From assembly GCF_020991275.1 (NCBI RefSeq), contig NZ_JAJLQY010000005.1:469398-533397 (forward strand): DNA of 64,000 nucleotides, read 5' to 3'. Position numbers and translations under genes: made by a program. Positions 26,458 through 34,635 of this stretch are shown one piece after another (the stretch's first letter is position 1; each line of letters starts with the position of its first letter). This DNA is from Actinocorallia sp. API 0066 (GTDB taxonomy: Bacteria; Actinomycetota; Actinomycetes; Streptosporangiales; Streptosporangiaceae). Below the pieces are notes generated by a model. It was given only the letters and a program-made list of their open reading frames with translations. It was not told the DNA's origin and did not search any database.

Positions 26458-27357
26458 ATGCGGAAGCTTCTCGCGGCCCCCCTGGGCCTCCTCGGCGCCG
26501 GCGCGGCGACCCTCGCCTATGCCTCGGTCATCGAGCGCAACTGGTTCAAGCTGCGGCGCTACGAGGTGCCCGTCCTGAAGCCCGGCACACACCCCGTCAA
26601 GGTGCTGCACGTGTCCGACGCGCACCTGACGCCCGGCCGCACCCGCATGATCCGCTGGGTCCGCGCCCTGGACGCGCTGGAGCCCGACCTCGTCGTCAAC
26701 ACCGGCGACTCGATCTCCCACCCGGACGCCGTCGGACCGTTCCTGGAACTCCTCGGCCCCCTGCTGGAGCGTCCCGGCGTGTTCGTCTACGGCTCGAACG
26801 ACATGTTCGCCCCGACGTTCAAGAACCCGGCGCGCTATCTGTGGCGCACCTCTCAGCAGGACTACTCCAAGCGCGGCGGCACCCCCAACCTCCCCTACAA
26901 GGAGCTGGGCGCCGCCTTGAAGGCGTCCGGGTGGCTCGACCTGAACAACCACATCGGCCGCTTGAAGATCGCCGACCTCGACATCGAGTTCGCCGGCATC
27001 AACGACTCCCACATCAACCTGGACCGCTACGACGCGATCGAAGGCCCCGTCGACCCCCGCGCCGACCTAACGATCGGCGTCATGCACAGCCCCGAGCCCC
27101 GCAACCTGGACCGCTTCGCCGCCGACGGCTACCGCCTCCTCCTGGCCGGCCACACCCACGGCGGCCAAGTCTGCGTCCCCTTCTACGGCGCCCTGGCCAC
27201 CAACTGCGGCATCGACCGCCCCCGAGTAAAGGGCCTACACCGCTGGTCCTCCTCCTGGCTCCACGTCTCCGCCGGCCTGGGCACCTCCCCCACCGCCCCC
27301 TACCGCCTCTGCTGCCCCCCCGAAGCCACCCTCCTAACCCTAACCCCACCCCCCTAA
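26458..27357 (+). CDS. Metallophosphoesterase, membrane-anchored (Rv3683-like)
   Basis: A 299-residue calcineurin-like phosphoesterase. An N-terminal hydrophobic stretch (LLAAPLGLLGAGAATLAYASV) could anchor it. The metal motifs are SDAHL, NTGDSI, GSNDMF (the usual GNHD/E replaced by GSND), a central MHSPEP and GHTHGGQ. The order after a PASTA PBP matches Rv3682-Rv3683. The substrate is unknown; UDP-sugar or phospholipid-type diesters are typical for related enzymes. The C-terminus becomes proline/threonine-rich. Confidence 0.88.
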   Translation: MRKLLAAPLGLLGAGAATLAYASVIERNWFKLRRYEVPVLKPGTHPVKVLHVSDAHLTPGRTRMIRWVRALDALEPDLVVNTGDSISHPDAVGPFLELLGPLLERPGVFVYGSNDMFAPTFKNPARYLWRTSQQDYSKRGGTPNLPYKELGAALKASGWLDLNNHIGRLKIADLDIEFAGINDSHINLDRYDAIEGPVDPRADLTIGVMHSPEPRNLDRFAADGYRLLLAGHTHGGQVCVPFYGALATNCGIDRPRVKGLHRWSSSWLHVSAGLGTSPTAPYRLCCPPEATLLTLTPPP

Positions 27358-27485
27358 CCCCCTCCCCCTTTCCCCCGCCAGGCAAGGGCCGCCAGGCCCA
27401 ACGCCTCCCCAGGTTTTCCGGTTCCCGCCCACCCCTCCCCATCCTGTAGACTCTCCGAGGCGCAACAAACCAGCGGTTTGTGCAC

Positions 27486-27559
27486 CGGGGTGTAGCGCAG
27501 CTTGGCAGCGCGCTTCGTTCGGGACGAAGAGGCCGTGGGTTCAAATCCCGCCACCCCGA
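27486..27559 (+). tRNA. tRNA-Pro (anticodon CGG)
   Basis: A 74-base cloverleaf. Acceptor CGGGGTG pairs with CACCCCG, the anticodon arm CTTCG-TTCGGGA-CGAAG shows anticodon CGG, and the T-loop is GGTTCAAATCC. CCA is not encoded directly (ACCCA follows). It borders a mobile-element scar. Confidence 0.95.
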
Positions 27560-27566
27560 CCCAGGT

Positions 27567-27587
27567 CAGACCCCCTTTCGGGGTCTG
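27567..27587 (+). terminator. Terminator after tRNA-Pro
   Basis: CAGACCCC at 27567-27574 pairs with GGGGTCTG at 27580-27587 around CTTTC, eight bases after the tRNA end. Confidence 0.75.
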
Positions 27588-27628
27588 GCAACAAGGAGGG
27601 GAACCCCTTCCTGTGGGAATTCTGTGGG

Positions 27629-27679
27629 ACGATCTTCGGATCGTCCCACTTCTCGTTTCCGCCGCCGTGCCGCAAGCAG
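27629..27679 (+). repeat. 51-bp direct repeat, copy 1 (includes a UUCG hairpin)
   Basis: About 46 of 51 bases are identical to 28727-28777. It starts with ACGATC-TTCG-GATCGT, a hairpin with a stable tetraloop, and falls inside the integrase remnant. Confidence 0.75.
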
Positions 27680-27980
27680 GGCATCGAGCACCGGCACCGC
27701 TGACGACGGGGACATCTCCAGCCGGGCGTCAAGGGCCATCTCCCACTCCTCGGTGAGATCGTCCATGAGGCGCGCCCGCATCCTCGGAGTCGCGCGGAAG
27801 TACCGCCCCTCGACGCCCCAGCACGCTTCCGCTCGTCCCTGCGAGTTCCGGCCGCGCACCGGGAGCACCGGCCACGGCCGGGCAGACACCGGCACCGGCC
27901 GCGCAGGCGTCATCCCGCTCAAGGGGCTCTTCCCGAAACCTCACCGGCACCGCCCCAGGGATCGGAGACTGAGACTCGTG

Positions 27981-28202
27981 ATGAGATTCCGCCGCCGCAA
28001 GATCGCTCTGCGCCAGCGCCCCTGTCCGCTCCACCCGCGCAAGGCCCGCTACCGGACGCAGGCCGCAGCGGTGGCCACTCTCTCAGTGCTCCAGCACCCG
28101 GGCAGCATGGCCCGGCGCCGGGGCACACCCCCACGACGGGAGTACCGCTGCCCCGCGTGCTCGTGGTGGCACCTCACCAGCAGGGAGCAGTGGAAAGAGT
28201 AG
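27981..28202 (+). CDS. Small basic zinc-ribbon-like protein of mobile elements
   Basis: A 73-residue, very basic protein (MRFRRRKIALRQRPCPLHPRK). It has two cysteine clusters, CPLH near residue 15 and CPAC near residue 57, ending WHLTSREQWKE. Very similar short proteins are common in actinobacterial integrative elements and phages; their function is unknown. ATG 27981 or GTG 27978 may be used. It sits inside the scar next to tRNA-Pro and probably came with the lost element. Confidence 0.6.
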   Translation: MRFRRRKIALRQRPCPLHPRKARYRTQAAAVATLSVLQHPGSMARRRGTPPRREYRCPACSWWHLTSREQWKE

Positions 28203-28838
28203 GTGCCGACGCCCGGTCGAACACACACGGCGCGAACGCGCATTACAGAACTTCGAGCATCCCCGCTTTCGGACCCGCGCCGTAAAAACGCGCGCCAAGG
28301 CGTCCCTTGCCTGCGCCCGGTGGAAGGCCGCGGGCGGCCGACGACTTTCGTTCTGGAATTCTGGCGGGGTCTGTTCGCCGAACAGGTCGAACTCGTCCAG
28401 CCGCTGCTGGGCAGCGCGAATGGGCTGGCCCAGGCGGTGGCGGAGGTTCGCAAACCGCTTGCGTTCTGGCTCGACGTGACGGGCGACGTGCTGGATTGGT
28501 CCGGTGTCGAGGATGCGGTGTTCATCGATCTGCGGACAGCCACACCAGCGGCGTCCGTCTGCCCCGGTCACTCCACCAAGACCGCCCATCCCATCACGGT
28601 GGTGATGCCCGGCGTCCGCGAAAGCTCTCGGAGCAGTTCGTGGACCGCCGGGCACCGCCGGACGGTCGGCGCCGTTGCCGGGGTGCGCCTCACCGGCCAA
28701 CCCTCGCCCACGCGACCAACCCGGCCACGATCTTCGGATCGTCCTACTTCTCGTCTCCGCCGCTGTGCCCCAAACAGACACCAAACTCCGATGTTGCCGA
28801 CAAAGTCCACGAACCCGCCCCGGCAACCGTCCGCGTGA
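28203..28838 (+). other. Uncharacterised open frame in the mobile-element scar
   Basis: A 211-codon frame opens at a GTG directly after the previous stop. Codons from about 28330 to 28600 look coding (moderate third-position GC, hydrophobic text such as FVLEFWRGLFAEQVELVQPL and WLDVTGDVLDWSGVEDAVFI). Both ends look random, and the end runs through the second copy of the 51-bp repeat. I read it as a decayed gene fragment or chance frame and cannot name a product. Confidence 0.25.
28727..28777 (+). repeat. 51-bp direct repeat, copy 2
   Basis: Second copy of the element at 27629-27679, in the same orientation and 1098 bp away. On the minus strand it encodes the same integrase-tail words (REVGRSEDR). 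Confidence 0.75.
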
Positions 28839-28889
28839 CCGCCCTGCTGCTGCGGGCCCCGTCGAACCTACTTCAGTTGAGGGAGAAGT

Positions 28890-29009
28890 TCAGCGCAGAT
28901 CGCCGTTACGCACGAGCAGGTCGTAGACCAGCCTTCCGATGGCGATCAGCACTGCCCCGTACCTAGCGCAGAGCTCCGCTGCTCTCTTAGCGTTCGGACG
29001 TTCATCCAT
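28890..29009 (-). CDS. Hypothetical 39-residue protein
   Basis: A short frame starting MDERPNAKRAAELCARYGAV and ending LLVRNGDLR. The ATG at 29009 has a good ribosome site (GAGAGGA, eight bases upstream). The middle (GAVLIAIGRLVYDLL) is hydrophobic and could be a short membrane or amphipathic helix. It is divergent from the HTH gene at 29158, as are many small antitoxin- or excisionase-like genes, but nothing identifies it. Confidence 0.4.
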   Translation of the reverse strand: MDERPNAKRAAELCARYGAVLIAIGRLVYDLLVRNGDLR

Positions 29010-29157
29010 GGCCGTAGTCCTCTCGTGACGTGAACTCGATGATTCGAGTCTGCGGTGTCAGCGATCGGGTGAGGCACTAATTGACAGTTGATCCGGAAAA
29101 CCGGTTCCCGAGGGCTAGAATTCTGCTGCGATTTGACGATAGTTGACAAGGAACGGC

Positions 29158-30117
29158 ATGCCTCGGATTCCGATGCTGGGCGAGGACACTCTCCCCCCTG
29201 GTCCGCACCGCGACCTCGTGGTCGCTCTCCAGGAGATTCACGCTGCGGCCGGATGGCCCAGCACGCGGGCCATCAGTAAGGTCGACGCGGATGAGTTTCC
29301 GGCGACCCTGAGCCACGAACGGGTTCGTACGATCATCAGCGGTAAGACGCTTCCACGCTGGGAGACCCTTGAGACGCTGGTACGGGCGCTGGTCCATCTG
29401 ACGGGTTCCGCGCCCCGAGCGGCTGCCATCGAAGTCCAGAGATTCATGTCTCTTTGGAAGGCCGCGTACGTAGGCGAGTACGGTGCGGTTGAGCAACTCG
29501 TGCACCCGAACCCCGCAGACGGCGTACATGGAGATGGCAAGCAGTGGGTCTCGAGTGACATCGCTCGGCTCATGGTCAACCCGATCTACGCGATCGAGAT
29601 CGACCCGCAGTTGGCGTGGCCGCACGAACCGATCGTCTCGGAAGAGGAATGGATAGCCGTCAATCTCCGGATGATCGCGGAAGTCGGCCCCGAGTCCTTC
29701 CTCAGGACACTTCTCCACGTCCTCAAAGGAGGATGGGTCGCAGGTGCTGATGATGACGAAGACGGGGATGGGCACGCTGAAATCGATGCCGAAGCCCTCG
29801 ATGCGACCGTCGCCGAACAGGTGCTGAGGCGGATCGGCGAAGAGCCGAACGTCCTGGGCCGCTCAGCTGCGGCGCTCGACCGCCTGGAGGTCCCTGCGGA
29901 GATCCTCGCCGAAGTCGAGGAGCTGGAGTCTGATGTCCTTGTGCTTCGGGAAGCATTGGCCTTGACACCGGACAACTGGGACGATGCCACGCCGCAAGCA
30001 CAACGGCTCGTCTGCCTCTACCTGATAGATCACGTGATTGTAGGTCCCCCGGAAGCCGGAACAGATCAGGTCGAGATCATCTGGCGCATTGCCCCTACTG
30101 ACACGGTCTCGGATTGA
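29158..30117 (+). CDS. Putative HTH protein with a serine-recombinase-like C-terminus
   Basis: A 319-residue protein I do not recognise as a whole. Residues about 15-80 (LVVALQEIHAAAGWPSTRAI, then SHERVRTIISGKTLPRWETL) resemble the XRE-like helix-turn-helix module common in actinobacterial regulators. The middle contains an acidic run (ADDDEDGDGHAE). The last 90 residues (VEELESDVLVLREAL, then DNWDDATPQAQRLVCLYLID and VIVGPPEAGTDQVEIIWRI) resemble the coiled coil and final strand of large serine recombinases. The ATG at 29158 follows AAGGAA. Base composition is lower in GC than its neighbours, suggesting transfer. Function unknown. Confidence 0.65.
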   Translation: MPRIPMLGEDTLPPGPHRDLVVALQEIHAAAGWPSTRAISKVDADEFPATLSHERVRTIISGKTLPRWETLETLVRALVHLTGSAPRAAAIEVQRFMSLWKAAYVGEYGAVEQLVHPNPADGVHGDGKQWVSSDIARLMVNPIYAIEIDPQLAWPHEPIVSEEEWIAVNLRMIAEVGPESFLRTLLHVLKGGWVAGADDDEDGDGHAEIDAEALDATVAEQVLRRIGEEPNVLGRSAAALDRLEVPAEILAEVEELESDVLVLREALALTPDNWDDATPQAQRLVCLYLIDHVIVGPPEAGTDQVEIIWRIAPTDTVSD

Positions 30118-30463
30118 TGCAGATCATCGGAGCTCTGGTGTTAGCGGGTTGAACCTGTCCTGTAACAGAAGTTATAGGCTCGGCTACTTGATCACTTCAC
30201 GGATAATGTACTGGACTTCAGGGCATCTGGTGAGGCGGCGGGAGGCGACCGTTGGCCGACTTCAAGCCAGATCGATGTTCATCCGTGCGTTGCGAGCGAA
30301 TGGTCCGGCCCTCGGCTACAACGGGCGTGCAAAAGCAGAGCAGGCCAGGTAGACGCTCGTTCAGGCCCTGTGAATGGTGCGTGGTTTTGGTACAGCCACG
30401 CCGAGGCAGCCGGGTCAGCCGGAAGAGCGATGCGGCTTGGGTATGGGGGTCTCGCGGTCTGGG
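30118..30463. other. Gene-free stretch
   Basis: 346 bp between convergent genes, the first part with lower GC than the surroundings. I see no convincing coding frame, RNA or terminator; weak short frames on the plus strand have no family resemblance. Confidence 0.5.
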
Positions 30464-30958
30464 TTAGCGGCGGGTGGGGAGGGGGTTGAGGGACGTTGCG
30501 GGGTGGGGGTGGGCGGTTAGGCGGGAGTTGAGGGTGTACATGACTACGGCGTGCCAGGTGGAGTCGGGGGCTCGGCGCCAGAGGGTGAGGAGGGCTTCTC
30601 GGGGGCCGGTGGGGGTGGTGACGGAACAGCGTTTGATTTTTGTGTAGTCGGTTTCGGTGGGGAGGCAGAGGGGGCAGGCGACGCGGTCTTCGCAGGAGCG
30701 GAGGGTGTCGATTTTGGCGACGTGGATTCGGGGGTCCTGGGCGCAGAGTTCGGTGAGGTGGGAGTCGGCTATCAGGACGTCGCAGTCGTGGCGGCAGTGG
30801 TAGAGGGAGTGCGGGCGGCCTCCGGGGAGGACCAGGGCCGAGCCGGACGGGGCACGCGGGATCGGCACCGTCGGGGGCGGCAGATGGGCGTCTTGCTGTT
30901 CGGCGGCGGCGTCGCGCGGCCGCTCCGGATCGAACCTGCGGGTGAAGCCTCTGACCAT
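30464..30958 (-). CDS. Hypothetical cysteine-containing protein
   Basis: A 164-residue protein starting MVRGFTRRFDPERPRD. It has a Cys/His region (YHCRHDCDVL, CEDRVACPLCLP) that could bind zinc, and a C-terminal half (REALLTLWRRAPDSTWHAVVMYTLNSRL) with alternating strands. The ATG at 30958 follows GGTGAGGACG; an in-frame extension to 31117 crosses a repeat and is less likely. No family is recognised. Confidence 0.5.
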   Translation of the reverse strand: MVRGFTRRFDPERPRDAAAEQQDAHLPPPTVPIPRAPSGSALVLPGGRPHSLYHCRHDCDVLIADSHLTELCAQDPRIHVAKIDTLRSCEDRVACPLCLPTETDYTKIKRCSVTTPTGPREALLTLWRRAPDSTWHAVVMYTLNSRLTAHPHPATSLNPLPTRR

Positions 30959-30978
30959 CGTCCTCACCTTCCCGGGCT

Positions 30979-31069
30979 GTGTTCGACGGGCCCGAGGGCG
31001 GGCGCTTGGCAACTCCCGACTTCGTCGGGAGCGCCCACCCCCGCGCCGTGTTCGACGGGCCCGAGGGCG
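30979..31069 (+). repeat. 22-bp direct repeat pair
   Basis: GTGTTCGACGGGCCCGAGGG(CG) occurs at 30979-31000 and again at 31048-31069, 69 bp apart, in the leader of the minus-strand gene. An inverted repeat, ACTCCCGA/TCGGGAGC, lies between them. Confidence 0.6.
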
Positions 31070-31288
31070 ACCCCGGGCCGGGGGCTCGCCCGGATCGGAC
31101 TTCCATTGATCACACACGCTGACAACCAGCGTAAATGCCAGTTACCGCCCCGACAGTGCCGTTCCACCAGGAGAGATGACCGGATTGTGACATCGGCCCG
31201 GAAAAGGGTGACCCTGTGTCACAGGACAGTGTGGCCTCAGGGATAGGTGTGGAACGGTGTGCCGACTGGGCACGATGGGCGGGGAGGC

Positions 31289-31699
31289 ATGGTGACGGCT
31301 GGGCTTTATCCGATTTCGGTGAAAGCCGTGGTGGTGGACGGGAACGGGCGGGTGCTGCTCCTGAAGAACGAACGTGAGGAGTGGGAGCTGCCCGGCGGAA
31401 AACTGGAGCTCGGAGAGGAGGCCGCGGAATGTGCGGTACGAGAGGTGGCCGAGGAATGCGGATGGCGGGTGCGGGCGGAAGAACTCCTGGACGTGTGGAT
31501 GTACGAACCCCTGCCCGCACGGCACGTCTTCATCGTGACTTACGGCTGCCGCCTGCTCGACCCGGACGCGGTGCCCCGGATCAGCCACGAGCACAAGGAA
31601 CTCGCCCTGTTCCGGCACCACGAGGTCGGCGCGCTCGTGATGCCGCAGGGCTACAAGGACTCGATCTCCACCTGGTTCGCGCGGCCGCGGGCGTTCTGA
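31289..31699 (+). CDS. Nudix hydrolase (MutT-like)
   Basis: A 136-residue Nudix enzyme with a complete box, G-x5-E-x7-REVAEECGW (PGGKLELGEEAAECAVREVA, about residues 35-58). Such proteins hydrolyse nucleoside diphosphates linked to another group; MutT/ADP-ribose/NADH-type substrates are all possible. The ATG at 31289 directly follows GGGGAGG, and the open frame upstream is not needed. A CCTGTG-T-CACAGG palindrome about 75 bp upstream could be an operator. Confidence 0.85.
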   Translation: MVTAGLYPISVKAVVVDGNGRVLLLKNEREEWELPGGKLELGEEAAECAVREVAEECGWRVRAEELLDVWMYEPLPARHVFIVTYGCRLLDPDAVPRISHEHKELALFRHHEVGALVMPQGYKDSISTWFARPRAF

Positions 31700-31751
31700 G
31701 GCCGTGCGGACGGTCGGGGGCCGCCGTCCGCACGGCTCGGTGCCGCGCCGC

Positions 31752-31961
31752 TCAGGGGGCTTCGCGGTCCGGCTGTTCGGGTCGCCGTCCGCCCAGGAAG
31801 CGGTGGACGAGGTCGGCGGCGGCGATGCCGAGCGCGAGCGGGGCCGCCGCCTCCGTCCAGAGGACGGCGAGCGCGACGACCGTCACGATCAGGGCGCACG
31901 CGGCGAGCGTTCGCCATGGTCCGGTGGGACGTTCCTCGGGGCGCGGGCTATCGTTTGGCAC
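31752..31961 (-). CDS. Small membrane protein
   Basis: A 69-residue protein with a charged N-terminus, two hydrophobic segments (WRTLAACALIVTVVALAVLW and AAPLALGIAAADLVHRFL) and an Arg/Pro-rich tail. It is probably a two-helix inner-membrane protein. The GTG at 31961 has a strong AAGGAGAA site. Convergent with the Nudix gene. No family recognised. Confidence 0.6.
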   Translation of the reverse strand: MPNDSPRPEERPTGPWRTLAACALIVTVVALAVLWTEAAAPLALGIAAADLVHRFLGGRRPEQPDREAP

Positions 31962-32111
31962 GCGGTTCTCCTTCAGCTGTAGCGGGGACTGCCATCAGGG
32001 GTGGCCGCTGCTGCCACAGAGGCCACCCCGCCCGTCGTCCGCGACCGACGTCCGCGGCGGCGACACCGGGCTCCTGGCGCAATGAGTGACTCAGTTGCGC
32101 CTTACCGTCAC

Positions 32112-32141
32112 TGCACTTGCATCTGCATGTGCATCTGCGCG
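32112..32141 (+). repeat. Hexamer tandem repeat TGCAYS
   Basis: Five six-base units in a row: TGCACT, TGCATC, TGCATG, TGCATC, TGCGCG. They lie in the 331-bp gap between the small membrane protein and the phosphoesterase. A TGAGT-G-ACTCA palindrome at about 32083-32093 precedes them and parS follows; nothing else is seen in this gap. Confidence 0.7.
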
Positions 32142-32248
32142 CAGGATAGACCGGATTCATGCTGTCCATGTGCCGGAACGGCGGTATACCTCAAAGAAGG
32201 CGATCAAGCGACATCTGCCACAGAGTGGGACGGTCGTGAACCCAGGGG

Positions 32249-32262
32249 GTTTCACGTGAAAC
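32249..32262. other. parS centromere site (ParB binding)
   Basis: GTTTCACGTGAAAC, a perfect 14-bp palindrome identical to the core of the bacterial parS consensus. ParB spreads from such sites to organise and segregate the replication-origin region. It lies 30 bp before a GTG start and outside any gene. parS sites cluster near oriC, so this supports an origin-proximal location. Confidence 0.88.
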
Positions 32263-32292
32263 TTCGCGGGGGCGGGGAGGCATGATGAGGGG

Positions 32293-33114
32293 GTGGAACC
32301 CAGACTTTTGGCGGTTGGCGATCTGCATGTCTCCTATGCAGAGAATCGGGCGGTTACCGAGGGGTTGCGGCCCACCGGGGACGGGGACTGGCTGATCGTC
32401 GCCGGAGACGTCGCGGACAAGGTGGAGGACATCGAGTGGGCGCTGGGGGTGTTGACGCGGCGGTTCGCCCGGGTGATCTGGGTGCCGGGCAACCATGAGC
32501 TGTGGACGGTGAACGACAGGGCGGACGGGCTGCGCGGCGTGGCGAGGTACGAGTACCTCGTGGAGATGTGTCGGGGAATGGGGGTGTTGACGCCGGAGGA
32601 CCCTTACGCCCTATGGGAGGGCAGCGGAGGGCCCGCGCTGATCGCACCGCTGTTCCTGCTCTACGACTACTCGTTCCTGCCACCCGGGTGCCGGACGAAG
32701 GAGGAGGGCCTGGCATACGCGTACAAGACGGGCGTCGTGTGCGTTGACGAACGGCTCCTGCATCCGGACCCGTATCCGAGTCGGGAGGCGTGGTGCGCCG
32801 CGCGCGTCGCGCTGACCGAAAAACGGCTCGCCGAGTGCGATCCGGAGCTTCCGCTGGTCCTGGTGAACCACTGGCCGCTGGTACGGAACCCGACCGAGGT
32901 GCTCTGGTACCCGGAGTTCGCCCAGTGGTGCGGCACAACCGCGACCGCCGACTGGCACCGGAAGTTCCCGGTGAAGTCCATGATCTACGGACATCTACAT
33001 ATTCCGCGTGAGACCAACTACGACGGCGTCCCCTTTGAGGAGGTATCACTGGGCTACCCCAGGGAGTGGAAGAAGCGGGCGAAGCCTCCGCAGCTGCCCC
33101 GGATCGTGCTGTGA
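32293..33114 (+). CDS. Metallophosphoesterase (PptH/Rv2795c-like)
   Basis: A 273-residue calcineurin-like phosphoesterase with all metal motifs: GDLHVSY, VAGDVADK, PGNHELW, VNHWPL and YGHLHIPR. It belongs to the actinobacterial group usually found next to Sfp-type phosphopantetheinyl transferases; the mycobacterial member PptH removes phosphopantetheine from carrier proteins. No transferase gene is adjacent here, so that role is an inference. The GTG at 32293 follows a G-rich tract. It converges on the PP2C gene with one base between. Confidence 0.85.
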   Translation: MEPRLLAVGDLHVSYAENRAVTEGLRPTGDGDWLIVAGDVADKVEDIEWALGVLTRRFARVIWVPGNHELWTVNDRADGLRGVARYEYLVEMCRGMGVLTPEDPYALWEGSGGPALIAPLFLLYDYSFLPPGCRTKEEGLAYAYKTGVVCVDERLLHPDPYPSREAWCAARVALTEKRLAECDPELPLVLVNHWPLVRNPTEVLWYPEFAQWCGTTATADWHRKFPVKSMIYGHLHIPRETNYDGVPFEEVSLGYPREWKKRAKPPQLPRIVL

Positions 33115-34314
33115 TCAGGCGGGTCTGATCTCGGCGACGACGGCGGTGGCGTTGTCGCGTCCGCCGAGCAGCTCCGCACGGGCGACCAGCGCGGCCGCCA
33201 GCCCGGACGCCGTGGGGTGCACCGTGGCGAGCGCGGCGAGATCGTCGCCGAACCAGGTGTCGGACTCCACAGCGGCGCCGTCGCTGAGCAGCACCAGGAG
33301 ATCGCCGGGCAGCGTCTGGACGGACGCCGTGTACGGCTCGTCGGCGTAACCGCCCAGGTGATGGGTGAGGATCGAGCCGCCCCAGTGCGCGGACGGCTCG
33401 GTGCGGATCTCGACCGCGAGCACCGTCTGCGCGGGCGTGAGCCGCCACGCGGCGCGCCGTCCGTCGGGCAGCGGGCGGACGAGCCAGGCCGGGCTGTCGC
33501 CGACGAGCGCGAGCTCGGTACGGCCGTTCGGCGCGACGGAGGCGGCGAGCAGCGTCGAAGCACCGCCCGAGCGCTCCACGACGACCCTGTCCGCCTCGGC
33601 GATGCCCGCGACGAGGCCCTCGTGGTCGTCGCCCAGGAAGTACTCGCGTGTGGTCTCGACGGCGGCCCGCGCGGCGCGCGCCCCGGAGCCGTCCCCCTGG
33701 CCGGTGACGCCGTCGCAGACGAGGAGGATCACCGCGCCGTGGATGTCCCTGACGACGGTGAACGCGTCCTCGTTGTCCGACTCAGGGTTGCCCTTCGCCT
33801 TGCGTGACCCCACCGCCGTCTCCGCGGCGGGCCACACCCTCACCTCGCCGTCGTACCGCGCCCGGACGGCCGCGAGGACGGCGCGCGGGTCCTCCTCCGC
33901 GAGCAGCGCGTAGACGACGGCGTCGAGGCCGTGCGGGAAGACGCCCGCGTACAGGTCCAGCAGCGTGAAGACGTCCTCAAGGTCGCGCGGCGGACGCCCC
34001 GCCGCCACCCGCACCAGCCCGGACACGATCGCCCACACGTCCCGCAGCGTCGCCCCCGGCGTCTCCGCCACCGGCGGCTCCCCGAACCCCGGCGGCGACA
34101 CCTCAAGGATCTGCCACCCGTACGTCGGATCCCACCGCAACGCCCCGGGCCACAGCGCCCCCGGCCCCATCCGCCCAAGACTCTCCCCCAACACCCCCCA
34201 AAGCCCCTCAAGCTCCTCAAGCTCCTCAATAAGCATCCCCACCGGCAACCCCGCCGGATCCCCCAACCCCGGATACGGCTCCTCCGGCCACTCAACCCTG
34301 ATCTCCCCGCGCAT
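33115..34314 (-). CDS. PP2C-family serine/threonine phosphatase with N-terminal extension
   Basis: A 399-residue protein. The first 170 residues are an unrecognised domain rich in Glu/Leu/Trp (MRGEIRVEWPEEPYPGLGD...). The C-terminal part is a PP2C phosphatase: SDNEDAFTVV, VCDGVTGQGDGSGAR, ALVGDSPAWLV, LLSDGAAVE and GGRDNATAVV carry the Mn/Mg-binding aspartates. It would reverse Hanks-type kinase phosphorylation. The start could also be 34338 (an extra MGGGGGGG), but that tract looks like a purine-rich ribosome site for 34314. The promoter must lie in the repeat-filled region upstream. Confidence 0.8.
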   Translation of the reverse strand: MRGEIRVEWPEEPYPGLGDPAGLPVGMLIEELEELEGLWGVLGESLGRMGPGALWPGALRWDPTYGWQILEVSPPGFGEPPVAETPGATLRDVWAIVSGLVRVAAGRPPRDLEDVFTLLDLYAGVFPHGLDAVVYALLAEEDPRAVLAAVRARYDGEVRVWPAAETAVGSRKAKGNPESDNEDAFTVVRDIHGAVILLVCDGVTGQGDGSGARAARAAVETTREYFLGDDHEGLVAGIAEADRVVVERSGGASTLLAASVAPNGRTELALVGDSPAWLVRPLPDGRRAAWRLTPAQTVLAVEIRTEPSAHWGGSILTHHLGGYADEPYTASVQTLPGDLLVLLSDGAAVESDTWFGDDLAALATVHPTASGLAAALVARAELLGGRDNATAVVAEIRPA

Positions 34315-34425
34315 CCCACCCCCTCCGCCTCCCCCCATCGTCACCCCCCTCTCCCCCTCCCACAACCCCCTCACCCACCCCAACCCACCGCAGCTCCAGA
34401 ACACACGATCCCGCGCCGTGTGTTG

Positions 34426-34635
34426 CGCGCGTCCGCCAAAGCGCGCCACCAGAACATGGAGGTCATCGAGGCACCGAGCGATGCCCCGGCACCTGAGCGA
34501 AAAACGCACGGCACCTCAGCGCCAGCCCCACGCGCGTCCGATGCGACGTGCGACCAGAACATGGAGGTCAGCCGGGCACCCCGCGAGACCCCGGCACCTG
34601 GGCGAGGAACGCGCGGCACCTCGGCGCCGAGCACA
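34426..34635 (+). repeat. 105-bp tandem repeat (two copies)
   Basis: Copies at about 34426-34530 and 34531-34635. The best-conserved 76 bp (34448-34523 and 34553-34628) align with no gaps at an exact 105-bp shift, sharing ACCAGAACATGGAGGTCA and CCCCGGCACCTG. They occupy the start of the 1-kb gene-free region before the PP2C gene. Confidence 0.8.

Larger units (their letters stand above)
27566..27820 (-). pseudogene. C-terminal remnant of a tyrosine recombinase (integrase)
   Basis: The minus-strand frame reads GRYFRATPRMRARLMDDL, then EEWEMALDARLEMSPSSAVPVLDALL. This pattern matches the end of actinobacterial phage/AICE integrases, where the catalytic tyrosine precedes T-P-x-M-R and the tail reads W-x-x-(S/A)-L-x-x-R-x-x-(M/L)-x-P-x-S-x-V-P-x-L-D. 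Only about 85 residues remain; the rest of the enzyme, with its Arg-His-Arg residues, is absent upstream. It ends next to tRNA-Pro, the expected place for an integrase whose element used that tRNA as attachment site. Recognition is from pattern memory. Confidence 0.5.
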
